A DNA stretch of 64,000 bases from Flavobacteriaceae bacterium UBA5544 (GCA_002426755.1 DINI01000018.1:32122-96121); one strand, 5' to 3'; positions 44,919-55,316 are shown, counted from the first letter of the stretch. The notes: generated by a model not told the origin, from the sequence alone. Numbers and translations: made by a program.

Positions 44919-46952
44919 ATGAAAAATTTAAAGTATTTATTAGCAATTGTAGTAATGGTCTCTGCCATTTTTGCATGTTCGGAAGAGGATGACGTTGTGA
45001 ATATCAATAACATCGCCGCTCCAACCAATGTGTCTGCCGCAGTGCGTGTTACTCAAGACAATACAGGTCTAGTCACTATTACACCTTTGGGTGAAGGAGT
45101 TGCCAATTTCAATGTGGCTTTTGGAGATGGTTCTGAATCTTCAGATGTCATTCGACCAGGCACAAGTGTCAACCACATTTATGAAGAAGGTAGCTATGAA
45201 TTAACTATTATAGCGAATGGTTTAAACGGATTAAGTACTTCGGTAAATCAATCTCTCGTTGTATCTTTTCAAGCACCTCAAAATTTAGTGGTGACTATAG
45301 AAAATGACCCAACAATTTCAAAACAGGTCAATGTAATGGCATCTGCCGATTTTGCAATGTCTTACGAGGTTGATTTTGGAGAAGCAGGAAGTACTCCTGT
45401 CGAAGGAAATATTGGCGACACTGTATCATTCGTTTATCAGGAAGCCGGAATTTACACCATTACAGTCACTGCATTCAGTGCTGCTATAGAAACCACAACT
45501 TATTCCGAAGAATTTGAAGTAACTGCAATATTGCAACCTCTTCAAGCCGCACCAGGTCAACCGGTAAGACAACCTGGCAATGTGATTTCTGTATATAGTG
45601 ATGCTTATGAAAACCTACCAGGAACTGATTTTTATCCAAATTGGGGGCAAAGTACCACATTTAATGAAATTGTTGTTGATGGTAGCAATATTATCCAATA
45701 TGGAAATTTAAATTATGAAGGTATTCAATTGGGGGGTTCGGTGGATGCATCTCAAATGGAGTTTTTACATCTTGATATTTGGACTGCTGATGACAACGAT
45801 GCCAAAATTTCTCCAATCAGTTCTGGGCCAAATGAAACGGCATACGATTTGGAATTAACAGCACAACAATGGACATCATTTAATATTCCACTATCATTTT
45901 TTACGAATCAAAACCCATTAGTCAATTTTGCCGACATCATTCAATTCAAATTTGATGGCAATCCAGCAGGCGGAACTATTTTCGTAGATAATCTCTATTT
46001 CTATAGAGCTGCTTCAGGAACTACAACTTCCATGATTGAAGACTTTGAAGGAACGCCTCCTGTTTTTACATCATTTGGTAATATTGCCAATACTGAAGTC
46101 ATCGCTAATCCAGATCCTTCTGGAATTAATACCACTGGCAACGTTGCCAGACTGACAAAGACTGCTGGCTCAGAAGTTTGGGCGGGTACATTTTTTGAAC
46201 CAACTGTACCAATCGATTTGGTCTCTTACGATAAAATAAGCGTTAAGACTTGGTCACCTAAATTAGGGGCCGTGGTTAAATTAAAATTGGAGAACCAAGA
46301 TGCAAGTATTGTTCATGAGGTAGATTTGAATACCAATACAACAAATGCTTGGGAAGAATTGGTGTATGATTTTAGTGGCGCTCCTACTGCGACTTACGTG
46401 AGAATTGTGATATTCTTTGATTTTGGTGTCAACGGAGATGGGTCTGAATACTATTATGATCAGATTCAATTGGTAAATGAAGGTGGAGGATTGCCACCTC
46501 TTGGATTCCAAGATTTTGAAGGTGCTGCACCGACATTCACATCCTTTGGTAATATAGCGAATGTTGAAGTTGTTGCTAATCCAGATATGTCAGGAATCAA
46601 TACAACTGGCAATGTAGCTCAACTAACTAAAACAAGTGGATCTGAGGTATGGGCTGGAGCATTTTTTGAAACTACTCCAGCGTTAGATTTAGTATCTTAT
46701 AGTAAGATAAGCGTTAAAACATGGTCGCCAAAACTGGGTGCTATTGTAAAACTGAAATTAGAAAATCAAGATTCTAGCATAGTACATGAGGTGGATTTAA
46801 CAACCACTGTGACAAATTCGTGGGAAGAATTGGTTTATGATTTTAGCGGCGCACCTGCTGCCAGTTATGTAAGGGTTGTTATCTTTTTTGATTTTGGTGT
46901 CAACGGAGATGGTTCAGTGTATTACTATGACGAGTTAACCTTAACTAACTAA
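44919..46952 (+). CDS. PKD-domain surface glycan-binding lipoprotein with duplicated C-terminal module
   Basis: A 677-residue lipoprotein (Cys20 in AIFAC, then SEEDDVV, an acidic surface signal). Two PKD-like domains come first (about 35-115, with FGDGSESSDVIRPG; about 120-205, with VDFGEAGSTP). A beta-sandwich module of the carbohydrate-binding type follows (about 225-365, LEFLHLDIWTADDNDAKISP is read as MEFLHLDIWTADDND). Two tandem modules of about 150 residues end the protein, nearly identical to each other (FGNIANTEVIANPDPSGINT and FGNIANVEVVANPDMSGINT, then EVWAG.FFE and VKTWSPKLGA). No catalytic residues are apparent. Likely the surface glycan-binding protein of a laminarin-type PUL. 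Confidence 0.85.
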   Translation: MKNLKYLLAIVVMVSAIFACSEEDDVVNINNIAAPTNVSAAVRVTQDNTGLVTITPLGEGVANFNVAFGDGSESSDVIRPGTSVNHIYEEGSYELTIIANGLNGLSTSVNQSLVVSFQAPQNLVVTIENDPTISKQVNVMASADFAMSYEVDFGEAGSTPVEGNIGDTVSFVYQEAGIYTITVTAFSAAIETTTYSEEFEVTAILQPLQAAPGQPVRQPGNVISVYSDAYENLPGTDFYPNWGQSTTFNEIVVDGSNIIQYGNLNYEGIQLGGSVDASQMEFLHLDIWTADDNDAKISPISSGPNETAYDLELTAQQWTSFNIPLSFFTNQNPLVNFADIIQFKFDGNPAGGTIFVDNLYFYRAASGTTTSMIEDFEGTPPVFTSFGNIANTEVIANPDPSGINTTGNVARLTKTAGSEVWAGTFFEPTVPIDLVSYDKISVKTWSPKLGAVVKLKLENQDASIVHEVDLNTNTTNAWEELVYDFSGAPTATYVRIVIFFDFGVNGDGSEYYYDQIQLVNEGGGLPPLGFQDFEGAAPTFTSFGNIANVEVVANPDMSGINTTGNVAQLTKTSGSEVWAGAFFETTPALDLVSYSKISVKTWSPKLGAIVKLKLENQDSSIVHEVDLTTTVTNSWEELVYDFSGAPAASYVRVVIFFDFGVNGDGSVYYYDELTLTN

Positions 46953-46980
46953 AAGTTACAAATAGTAAAAAAAAAAGATT

Positions 46981-48606
46981 ATGAGAAATTTAAAATTTTT
47001 ATGCACACTTCTTCTCGCAATGATTCTGTTTGTGGGATGTAAAGAAGACAATAATATCGGCGATATCATAACGCCAACCAACATCGTGGTAACGGCTGAA
47101 GTTGTAGGACAGGATGCTGACAATCCTTATGGAGATGGTTCTGGGGTTATCAATTTTTCTGCCAGTGCTGATAATGCTGTAGGATTTAAATATGTTACAT
47201 CGGTTGGACAGCAAGTCACCCCTTCAGGAAATGCATCCATTACCTTTACAAACCTAGGAGTCAATACCTATCAGGTTTCTGTGGTGGCTATTGGGACAGG
47301 TGGGGTCACATCTTCAATAAGTATTGATGTTGAAGTTCTTGTAACATACGCTCCTCCAGCAGATTTAATAGAAAAACTGGTAGGCGATAGCAGTAAAACA
47401 TGGCGTATCAAATCTGAAAAACCGAAACATTTTGGTCTTGGTCCCGTGGCGGGAAATGTTCTAGCAGAATGGTATGGTGCTGGGCCAGAAGAAAAAGCGG
47501 GAGCTGGTATGTATGACGACCGTTATGTATTTAATATCGATGGTACATTCACACATATTACCAACAATACCAATGACGATCCCACAACCAACACAAATGG
47601 AACAGTATTTGGTCGCGATCCGTTGATTAATGAACTCGGTGGTGTTGGTGGTGGAGAGTTGCAAGGTGCGGATGTTTTAAATTATCCTTTGTCCGATTAT
47701 TCTGAAAATTGGGGACTTATTGCCCCTGGAGGAGTTGAGACACTTACCCTAACGGGGACAGCTTTTATTGGCTATTATACAGGTGGCAATCATCAGTATC
47801 GTATTTTTGACAGATCGGTTTCTAATGAATTGGTTCTGACTACAACTGACGGCAATGGCGAATTCAATTGGTGGTTTATCATTACGTCTCAAGAACCAGG
47901 AGTAGAAGAAGGCTTTATCACACAATATACAGATTTGGTATGGGAAGATAATTTCGATACCGATGGCGCACCTAATACAGCAAACTGGACTTACGATCTA
48001 GGTGCTGGAGGTTGGGGTAATGGAGAATTACAAACTTACACTAATAATGCTGAAAATGTGATTGTAGATGGCGGCTTCCTTAAAATCACAGCTAAAGCTA
48101 ATGGAGGTGGATATACTTCAGCTCGATTAAAATCTGAAAACTTATTTGAATTCACTAATGGAAGGGTGGAAGTGAGAGCCAAACTTCCCGCAGGAATAGG
48201 TGCATGGCCAGCAATCTGGATGCTTGGCGCCGATTATGACGTCAACCCTTGGCCGGGCTGTGGTGAAATAGATATTATGGAGCAAACTGGTCAGGATAAG
48301 AACACAACATTGGGAACCTTGCATTATCCTGGGGTGTCTCCAGGTGGTGGTAATTCTGGTTCTACATCCGTACCAACATCTACTACGGAGTTTCATATCT
48401 ATACGGTAGAGTGGACGCCAGAGCTTATCACATTATTGGTGGACGATACGGTATATCATTCAGTTCCTAACAGTGCTGCAACACCCTTTAACAGTGATTT
48501 TTTCTTGATTCTGAACGTTGCTATGGGCGGAAGTCTTGGTGGAACTGTGGATCCAGGTTTTACAGAATCTTCAATGGAAATTGATTACGTTAGAGTTTAC
48601 CAATAG
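46981..48606 (+). CDS. GH16 laminarinase-type beta-glucanase lipoprotein with PKD domain
   Basis: A 541-residue lipoprotein (Cys20 in LFVGC, then KEDNN, a surface-export signature). A PKD-like domain spans about 30-118. A middle region (about 125-310) has WRIKSEKPKHFG and a beta-rich fold of unknown role. The GH16 domain covers 315-541 (LVWEDNFDTDGAPNTANWTY, GRVEVRAKLPAGIGAWPAIW). Its catalytic motif is GEIDIMEQTG, with nucleophile Glu429, Asp431 and acid/base Glu434. The extra Met in EIDIME is typical of laminarinases (endo-beta-1,3-glucanases). Cuts beta-1,3 or mixed-linkage glucan at the cell surface for SusCD. Confidence 0.92.
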   Translation: MRNLKFLCTLLLAMILFVGCKEDNNIGDIITPTNIVVTAEVVGQDADNPYGDGSGVINFSASADNAVGFKYVTSVGQQVTPSGNASITFTNLGVNTYQVSVVAIGTGGVTSSISIDVEVLVTYAPPADLIEKLVGDSSKTWRIKSEKPKHFGLGPVAGNVLAEWYGAGPEEKAGAGMYDDRYVFNIDGTFTHITNNTNDDPTTNTNGTVFGRDPLINELGGVGGGELQGADVLNYPLSDYSENWGLIAPGGVETLTLTGTAFIGYYTGGNHQYRIFDRSVSNELVLTTTDGNGEFNWWFIITSQEPGVEEGFITQYTDLVWEDNFDTDGAPNTANWTYDLGAGGWGNGELQTYTNNAENVIVDGGFLKITAKANGGGYTSARLKSENLFEFTNGRVEVRAKLPAGIGAWPAIWMLGADYDVNPWPGCGEIDIMEQTGQDKNTTLGTLHYPGVSPGGGNSGSTSVPTSTTEFHIYTVEWTPELITLLVDDTVYHSVPNSAATPFNSDFFLILNVAMGGSLGGTVDPGFTESSMEIDYVRVYQ

Positions 48607-50913
48607 ATGAAAAAACTTTTTTTTATAGTAATTTGTTTCAGCCTTGTGATTGCATTGGTATCTTGTTTGGATGCCAATGCAACTGAAGTTGCTCCTTCAA
48701 AGGATACTTTGAAAACAAAAGAAGTAGATTCGATTGACATCAAAGTGAATTCACTCTTAAGTAAAATGACCTTGGAAGAAAAAATAGGTCAAATGAACCA
48801 GTACAACGGATTTTGGGATGTAACAGGCCCAGTACCAAAAGGTGGTGATGCGGCAAAAAAATACGAGCACATCAAAAAAGGTTGGGTGGGTTCCATGTTA
48901 AATGTACGTGGTGTTAAGGAGGTTAGGGCAGTGCAAAAAATAGCGGTCGAAGAAACACGTTTAGGCATTCCTTTGATTATCGGTTTTGATGTTATACATG
49001 GTTATAAAACCATCAGTCCAATTCCTCTTGCAGAAGCCGCCAGTTGGGATTTGGAAGCGATGAAACTATCTGCTCAAGTTGCAGCAGAAGAAGCCGCAGC
49101 AGCTGGTATCAATTGGACCTTCGCACCGATGGTTGACATCTCTCGCGATGCCCGTTGGGGGCGCGTTATGGAAGGTGCTGGGGAAGACCCATATTTGGGT
49201 TCTAAAATTGCCATCGCTAGAGTTCAAGGATTTCAAGGTGATGATTTAGCCTCCTCCAAAACCATTGTTGCATGTGCTAAACATTTTGCAGGTTACGGAT
49301 TTGCAGAGGCTGGTCGCGATTACAACACGGTAGATGTTGGCACTTCAACCTTATATAATATAATTTTTCCTCCATTCAAAGCTTCTTCAGAAGCTGGCGT
49401 TAGGACTTTTATGAATTCGTTCAATGAATTAAATGGCGTTCCAGCAACTGGAAATAGTTTCTTGCAACGTGAAATACTCAAGGGTGAATGGAATTTTAAT
49501 GGCTTTGTGGTATCGGACTGGGGTTCTATGGCAGAAATGATTGCCCATAGACAAGCAAAAGACCTTCAACAAGCTGCTGAATTGTCGATTAAAGGTGGTT
49601 CTGATATGGATATGGAATCCTATGGTTATGTCAAGGAATTGGCAGGACTTGTGAAGTCTGGAAAAGTGGACGAAACATTAATTGACGATGCGGTGAAACG
49701 TATTTTAAGAGTGAAATTTGAATTGGGTCTTTTTGATGACCCATATAAATATTGCAACGAAGAAACAGAAAAAGAAGTCACAGGAAGCAAACGTTTTAAT
49801 GATGCTGTTCTCGATGTTGCAAAGAAATCAATTGTACTACTTAAGAACCAAAACAATCTATTGCCATTAAAAAAATCGGGTCAAAAAATTGCCTTGATTG
49901 GTGCTTTGGCAACTGATAAAACAAGTCCATTGGGGAGTTGGCGCATAGGAGCAGATGACAATACTGCCGTCTCTGTTTTGGAAGGAATGAAGGCCTACCA
50001 AGGGAATTCAGTAACTTACGTTAAGGGTGCCGATGTTGTCACCGGAGAAGTATTATTTCCAAAAGAGTTGACTATTAATACAACTGATAAAAGTGGGTTT
50101 GAAGCTGCAGTATTGGCTGCGAAAAAGGCTGACGTAGTAGTGATGGTACTTGGTGAACACGGGTTGCAAACGGGAGAAGGTCGCAGTAGAACTGACCTAA
50201 ATCTTCCCGGAGTACAGCAAGAATTACTGGAAGCAGTGTATAAAGCAAACAAAAATATAGTGTTGGTGCTAAATAATGGGCGGCCATTAACCATCAATTG
50301 GGCCGATGCCAACATACCGGCCATTGTTGAAGCTTGGCATCTTGGCACTCAAAGTGGCAATGCGATTGCGCAGGTGTTATATGGAGATTATAATCCAAGC
50401 GGGAAATTGCCAATGACCTTTCCTAAAAATGTAGGCCAAGTGCCCATCTATTACAACCATAAAAGTACAGGACGGCCAAACTTGCCAGCACCAGGGGAAG
50501 TGTTCTGGTCGCATTACTCGGATGTGAGTAATGAACCTCTGTATCCATTTGGGTATGGATTGAGCTATACTACGTTTTCATATAAAAATTTAAAAGTCAG
50601 CAAGCTATCAAACACTATGTTTGAAGTGTCTGTTGATATCACCAATACAGGAAAAGTTAAAGGTAAAGAAGTAGCCCAATTATATGTACGAGACGAAGTC
50701 GCAAGTGTTACAAGACCCGTAAGAGAGCTTAAAGGCTTTGTGTTAGTAGAATTGAATCCCAACGAAACCAAAAATGTCACTTTTAAGTTAACAGAGGAGG
50801 AGTTGGGGTTTTATTCAAATCAGGGTGTATTTATGGTAGAACCGGGTGACTTTTCTGTATTTGTTGGCGGCGATTCCAACGCAACTTTAACTTCAAAATT
50901 TGAATTGAACTAA
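48607..50913 (+). CDS. GH3 beta-glucosidase lipoprotein, copy 3
   Basis: A 768-residue GH3 that begins on the base after the GH16 stop codon. Lipoprotein signal MKKLFFIVICFSLVIALVSC. Landmarks are IPLIIGFDVIHGYKTISPIP, FAPMVDISRDARWGRVMEG, CAKHFAGYGFAEAGRDYNT, nucleophile Asp304 in FVVSDWGS, EHGLQTGEGRSRTDLNLP in the second domain, and VAQLYVRDEVASVTRPVREL at the end. The second-domain sequence differs from the SGE.SSRTN form of the other two GH3 proteins, which suggests a different oligosaccharide. With the flanking GH16 enzymes it fits conversion of laminari-oligosaccharides to glucose. Confidence 0.93.
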   Translation: MKKLFFIVICFSLVIALVSCLDANATEVAPSKDTLKTKEVDSIDIKVNSLLSKMTLEEKIGQMNQYNGFWDVTGPVPKGGDAAKKYEHIKKGWVGSMLNVRGVKEVRAVQKIAVEETRLGIPLIIGFDVIHGYKTISPIPLAEAASWDLEAMKLSAQVAAEEAAAAGINWTFAPMVDISRDARWGRVMEGAGEDPYLGSKIAIARVQGFQGDDLASSKTIVACAKHFAGYGFAEAGRDYNTVDVGTSTLYNIIFPPFKASSEAGVRTFMNSFNELNGVPATGNSFLQREILKGEWNFNGFVVSDWGSMAEMIAHRQAKDLQQAAELSIKGGSDMDMESYGYVKELAGLVKSGKVDETLIDDAVKRILRVKFELGLFDDPYKYCNEETEKEVTGSKRFNDAVLDVAKKSIVLLKNQNNLLPLKKSGQKIALIGALATDKTSPLGSWRIGADDNTAVSVLEGMKAYQGNSVTYVKGADVVTGEVLFPKELTINTTDKSGFEAAVLAAKKADVVVMVLGEHGLQTGEGRSRTDLNLPGVQQELLEAVYKANKNIVLVLNNGRPLTINWADANIPAIVEAWHLGTQSGNAIAQVLYGDYNPSGKLPMTFPKNVGQVPIYYNHKSTGRPNLPAPGEVFWSHYSDVSNEPLYPFGYGLSYTTFSYKNLKVSKLSNTMFEVSVDITNTGKVKGKEVAQLYVRDEVASVTRPVRELKGFVLVELNPNETKNVTFKLTEEELGFYSNQGVFMVEPGDFSVFVGGDSNATLTSKFELN

Positions 50914-51671
50914 TGAAATATGTCTTCTATATCCTTCTGTTTGCAACTGACTTTGGGTTTTCGCAAGAAACATCTCAATTAATTTTTGAAGAAGAATTTG
51001 AAGGGGATGTCTTAAACGAATCCAACTGGAACTACGAGATGGGTGATGGCTGTCCTAACTGTGGTTGGGGCAATAATGAACGTCAATTATATACAAAAGA
51101 AAATGCAGCAGTCAAGGATGGATATTTAATCATAACGGCTACCAAAGATGAAGACAAGTATCATTCATCACGCATTACAACTGCCAAGAAATTTGAATTT
51201 AAATATGGCACCATCGAAGTTCGGGCAAAGTTAAGCACAGGTCAAGGTATTTGGCCTGCAATATGGATGTTGGGCAGTAACATTTCAAAGGTGGGTTGGC
51301 CAAAATGTGGAGAAGTGGACATCATGGAATACGTTGGCAAAAATCCGCATGAAATCCATTCCACACTTCACACACCAGACAGTCATGGCCAATCCAAAAA
51401 CACAAAAATCACAACCCTTACAGACATTGAAGAAGGCTTTCATATCTATAAAGCCAATTGGACCGAAGACGCCATTGAGTTTTTTATTGATGACCAACTA
51501 ACCTATACGTTTTCGCCAGAGATCAAAAATGATAGCACGTGGCCATTCAACCAACCGTTTTATATCATTCTCAATATGGCAATCGGAGGAAACTTTGGAG
51601 GCCCAGAAGTGGATGATTCCATTTTTCCACAAGAGTTTGTAGTGGATTATGTGAGAGTTTATTCGAACTAA
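50913..51671 (+). CDS. GH16 laminarinase-type beta-glucanase, compact form
   Basis: A 252-residue protein consisting of a signal peptide (ends near DFGFSQ) and one GH16 domain (LIFEEEFEGDVLNESNWNYE, NERQLYTKENAAVKDGYLII, GTIEVRAKLSTGQGIWPAIW). The catalytic motif is GEVDIMEYVG with Glu134, Asp136 and Glu139; the extra Met marks the laminarinase type. It lacks the lipobox and PKD domain of the first GH16, so it is probably periplasmic and acts on imported chains. Its A of ATG is the last base of the GH3 stop codon (TAATG), so translation is coupled. Last gene of the operon. Confidence 0.93.
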   Translation: MKYVFYILLFATDFGFSQETSQLIFEEEFEGDVLNESNWNYEMGDGCPNCGWGNNERQLYTKENAAVKDGYLIITATKDEDKYHSSRITTAKKFEFKYGTIEVRAKLSTGQGIWPAIWMLGSNISKVGWPKCGEVDIMEYVGKNPHEIHSTLHTPDSHGQSKNTKITTLTDIEEGFHIYKANWTEDAIEFFIDDQLTYTFSPEIKNDSTWPFNQPFYIILNMAIGGNFGGPEVDDSIFPQEFVVDYVRVYSN

Positions 51672-51833
51672 TACAAAGTCATTAAAGTGTCACCAAATGC
51701 TTTAGAAACAACCATCGATGCCACTTCATTTTCAAAAGTTATATATGTAGCTCGCCTGTTTTCTGATTCAAAAACCAATTCGATTAAGTCAATAAAAAAC
51801 TAATCAACTAACCAATTTCTTGTTAGTAGCAAG

Positions 51834-51864
51834 GGGTGTCATCTACGAATGACACCCTTTTTTT
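51834..51864 (+). terminator. Rho-independent terminator of the second PUL
   Basis: GGGTGTCAT (51834-51842) and ATGACACCC (51849-51857) form a perfect 9-bp stem with a 6-nt loop, followed by seven T (51858-51864). It lies between the convergent GH16 operon and the minus-strand type B secreted protein. Confidence 0.92.
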
Positions 51865-51906
51865 ATTCAATATAACTTGGTAATATTCTTTTGGTGGGAG
51901 AAAATT

Positions 51907-54900
51907 TTATCTTTTTAAAGTGAAATGACCTTTATATGTGCGTCCATTGCCACGCTCCACAACAAACCAATAATCATTGCTCGGCATGTTATAACCATTG
52001 TAACGACCATTCCAACCCTCATCACTGCCTTTAAAGGCTGTCAAAAGTTTGCCGAATCTATCATAAATTCGGATGTCTAAATCGGGCTCAAATTGGGAAC
52101 CTAAAATTTGCCACACCTCATTTTCACCATCACCATTTGGGGTGAAAAATTTCATGTAATTTAAAAGATAGACCTGTTCAGTCACAACTCCGCAGCCATT
52201 TTTATCCCGAACATAGATTGTGTATTCACCTGTTTGTAAATTACCAAAATAATTTTCATCCTGATAGTTTGTGCCATCCAATGAATATTCATAATCTCCG
52301 AGTCCAGAAACTTCGACAGAAATAGAATTGTTGTCGGTAGAAAAATCGATACGTGTTATGTTTTCTATATTGGCAATGCTGGAGACATACACAGTAAAGT
52401 TTTTGCTAGCCTCACAGTAAAAATCATTGTAGTTCTGGGATGCTGTGACTGTGTAAGTTCCAGAGGTGTTAACAGTTATTGATGGTGTGGTTTCTCCAGT
52501 GGACCAAAGATAATTTGAATAATCCGGATTAGCGGTTAACGTTTCAAAACTCCCATCACAAATACTGATGGTTTCATCTGCACCCAACTGTGGATAATTG
52601 CCAACAATCAGTTGGAAAGATGTAGTGTCATAACAAACATTCAGAGTGTTATGAATGACTCTTACATAAATGGTTTGTGGACTGACTATATTTTGATAGC
52701 TAAAAGGTAAGGGGTTGGCTCCAGAATCTGCATCATTTTGGCTTGTGTGATATGTCACAGTAAAATTATCAGGATTTTGACTTCCCAATATTTGTGTATC
52801 CTGTTGCGATAAATCAAAGACGGCTTCATTGTCGCCAATGTCAGTACACATCACTATATCTGTTGGTGTAAAAATATTGACAACAGGAAGTAAATCTTCT
52901 AGGTTGATAATAATCGTCGAAATGCTACCACAAATGTCTTCCACCCGAATGGTATATGTCCCCGGACTTAAGTTTGAGAAGATAGGGTTGTTGCCGTTGT
53001 CAATGTTTATTGGCGATACAATAGAAAAATGATATGGAGCTACTCCAATAACATCCACTACTAAATCTGAAGGTCCTGTACCGCCTTCACAATTAAGATT
53101 ATAAACACCATTGATCACCAGGTTTGAGGTTACATCAAATTCTGCAAATACATCATAACAGCGCTGTCCAGAAGTCGGGTTGTTAAAAGGTTGAAACGCT
53201 TTAATCAATCTAAAGGTCCCAACAAGAAAGATATTGTAAATGATTTCTTCATTTTCTATTTCAATGGAATTTGTACTATTTGGCATGGTTCCTTCTGTAT
53301 AAGTAACCCCTGTATAAGGATGTCCCCAAGTATTTGATGCAGGATTATATTTTTGAAACCAATAGGATTGGTCCCACACAGAATCATCAGTATCCTCAAT
53401 CCCTAAATTAAAAGAGCCACAATTGCGTTGCAGATTATAAATGGCAGGATTACTTTGATAGGAGGAAACAAGTTGTGTGACTTCGAATGCGTTGCCACAG
53501 CTATCCGTCAACTCCAAAGTATAGGTGCCCTCTGGTAAGTTGCCCACGTAGAAAACACCAATACCAAGAATCTGTGAGCTATAATCATACGGTAAAGCTT
53601 GTGGAAAGCTGGCAGGTGCTTCCGTAATTATGGCGGTTTCGATATCACCATTAGGGCTCGCGATTCGTAAAGTGCCAGTTGGTGTGGCGCAATTAGGTGT
53701 AGTGTTAACACTAAATGGCTGTGGTGAGAATATAGGAATTGTTAGTACTACATAGTAGATTTTTCCACATTCGTCTATCAATTCTAAATTATAATTCCCT
53801 ACTGGCACGTCATCAATAACTAAATTGCCATTGGTTATGTCACCCGAAATGTCAATAGGCGGTGTTCCTGGGTAGGCATCAGGTACCGAAGTAAAAACGG
53901 CAGACACAATATCCCTGTCGGGAATCGAAACAGTAAATGAACCAAATTCTGGATTACACCCATTATTGGAGGCATTTAATTCTGGTTCTATCGGTTCCTC
54001 TTCTACTTCATACGTTTCGCTACCGGTTCTTCCACACGCATCGGTGACGATGACACTATACGTGCCATAGGGCACACCTTCATCAGCATTACCAAAGATA
54101 GCCGTGGGCTCGGTATAAGGGCCAGGATACATAGTATTGAATTCTGTAGGATCAAAGCCATTAGGCACTTCAATAAATTCTATGGTATATGGTGGTAAAT
54201 AATGAGACACTTGAACATTGAGATTTTTTCCGCAATACCCTGGAGTCGTTAATAACGAGACGATAGGGTTTGGGTTTATCTCGTTGGTAATCGTTAGGAT
54301 TTGTCCACACTGATCTTCCACTGTCACTTGAATGTCAAAAGGTTCATCGTCAAAAATTCCGATGATTTCTGTAGCTATAAGCTGCGTTTCAGGGCTACTG
54401 TTGTACGTTTGTGAGAATGTTATGGGAGTAGAGCCATCTGGAGGAAAAATAATATAATCTATGGTAATAGGATAGGCAAGCGTACCTTCTAACTCGGGAG
54501 TAACAACATTTGTAATATCTACTTCGTCACAAGATGTAAAAATTCCAGGAAGCGTCGTTGGACCAAGCGTAAATACATTCGAGTCAAGCAAAAGGGTAAA
54601 GGTCTTTGTCAGCGCATTATTGCAACTGTCATATACACGAATCACATAGGTGCCAGCGGGTAAGTCCGTAAAGGTATTGGATGATTGTGGAGGTGCTGTC
54701 ACAGGTCCGGATAGTATTTCATAAGACACACCAGTTCCTTGAAGCACATTGACTACGAGACTTTCGGTAGTACAAGAGCCTGTCTCTATTTGCCCAATTT
54801 CATAATCAAGAGTAGTGGTGGCATCGGTAATGGTGGCATCGGCACTCTGGGTATTCTGTAAATTTCCCAAGGTTTGTGTAGCGATGACCAAATAGGCACC

Positions 54901-55161
54901 GCTTACCAAATTGTTAAAGCTGTTTGTAGAAGTTTGTGCAATGGGAATGGAGGTATCTGGATATTCATACAGAGTGTAAAATACCGTAGCGCCGGGAGTA
55001 ATACCTGAAACGCTCATCGTTATAGACCCATTGCCAGAGCATGTTTCGGCAGTGGTCGATACTGAAAAGTTAAAATCGTTTAACTGACAAAAGACCGATT
55101 GGCTTGCCATAACAAGCCAAAACAGAATAGCATACTTGATTGTAATCGTCAGCTTCATCAT
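51907..55161 (-). CDS. Large T9SS type B secreted surface protein (gliding-motility-associated C-terminal domain)
   Basis: A 1084-residue protein with signal peptide ending near SQSVFC. The bulk is a chain of Ig/SprB-like beta domains with regularly placed motifs such as GTYVIRVYDSCNNALT, YGTYSVIVTDACGRTGS, GTYTLELTDSCGNAF and GTYTIRVEDICG. These ACG/SCGN motifs recur about once per 90-100 residues. The C-terminus is a type B sorting domain: MKFFTPNGDGENEVW, DIRIYDRFGKLL, GWNGRYNGYNMPSNDYWF and GHFTLKR. It is likely exported by the T9SS as an adhesin or gliding component. It resembles the partial protein at the left edge of the window, but has no PorP/SprF gene beside it. Confidence 0.88.
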   Translation of the reverse strand: MMKLTITIKYAILFWLVMASQSVFCQLNDFNFSVSTTAETCSGNGSITMSVSGITPGATVFYTLYEYPDTSIPIAQTSTNSFNNLVSGAYLVIATQTLGNLQNTQSADATITDATTTLDYEIGQIETGSCTTESLVVNVLQGTGVSYEILSGPVTAPPQSSNTFTDLPAGTYVIRVYDSCNNALTKTFTLLLDSNVFTLGPTTLPGIFTSCDEVDITNVVTPELEGTLAYPITIDYIIFPPDGSTPITFSQTYNSSPETQLIATEIIGIFDDEPFDIQVTVEDQCGQILTITNEINPNPIVSLLTTPGYCGKNLNVQVSHYLPPYTIEFIEVPNGFDPTEFNTMYPGPYTEPTAIFGNADEGVPYGTYSVIVTDACGRTGSETYEVEEEPIEPELNASNNGCNPEFGSFTVSIPDRDIVSAVFTSVPDAYPGTPPIDISGDITNGNLVIDDVPVGNYNLELIDECGKIYYVVLTIPIFSPQPFSVNTTPNCATPTGTLRIASPNGDIETAIITEAPASFPQALPYDYSSQILGIGVFYVGNLPEGTYTLELTDSCGNAFEVTQLVSSYQSNPAIYNLQRNCGSFNLGIEDTDDSVWDQSYWFQKYNPASNTWGHPYTGVTYTEGTMPNSTNSIEIENEEIIYNIFLVGTFRLIKAFQPFNNPTSGQRCYDVFAEFDVTSNLVINGVYNLNCEGGTGPSDLVVDVIGVAPYHFSIVSPINIDNGNNPIFSNLSPGTYTIRVEDICGSISTIIINLEDLLPVVNIFTPTDIVMCTDIGDNEAVFDLSQQDTQILGSQNPDNFTVTYHTSQNDADSGANPLPFSYQNIVSPQTIYVRVIHNTLNVCYDTTSFQLIVGNYPQLGADETISICDGSFETLTANPDYSNYLWSTGETTPSITVNTSGTYTVTASQNYNDFYCEASKNFTVYVSSIANIENITRIDFSTDNNSISVEVSGLGDYEYSLDGTNYQDENYFGNLQTGEYTIYVRDKNGCGVVTEQVYLLNYMKFFTPNGDGENEVWQILGSQFEPDLDIRIYDRFGKLLTAFKGSDEGWNGRYNGYNMPSNDYWFVVERGNGRTYKGHFTLKR

Positions 55162-55186
55162 TTTTATAATTTAACGAGCATAAAAC

Positions 55187-55194
55187 CAAATATA
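55187..55194 (-). promoter_or_regulatory. Candidate -7 promoter element for the type B secreted protein
   Basis: On the minus strand the sequence TATATTTG matches TAnnTTTG fully and lies about 26 bases before the start codon. No convincing TTG/TTTG is seen at -33. Confidence 0.45.
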
Positions 55195-55316
55195 CAATTA
55201 ATTCATTTTTAGACCTGTAATTGTGAATGCTAATTATAATGTAAAATATTAGTTTAGTGCACTAGTTCCCAATAAAATAGAAACTCTCTTTAGGCAGTTA
55301 TATTTAGGACCGAACG

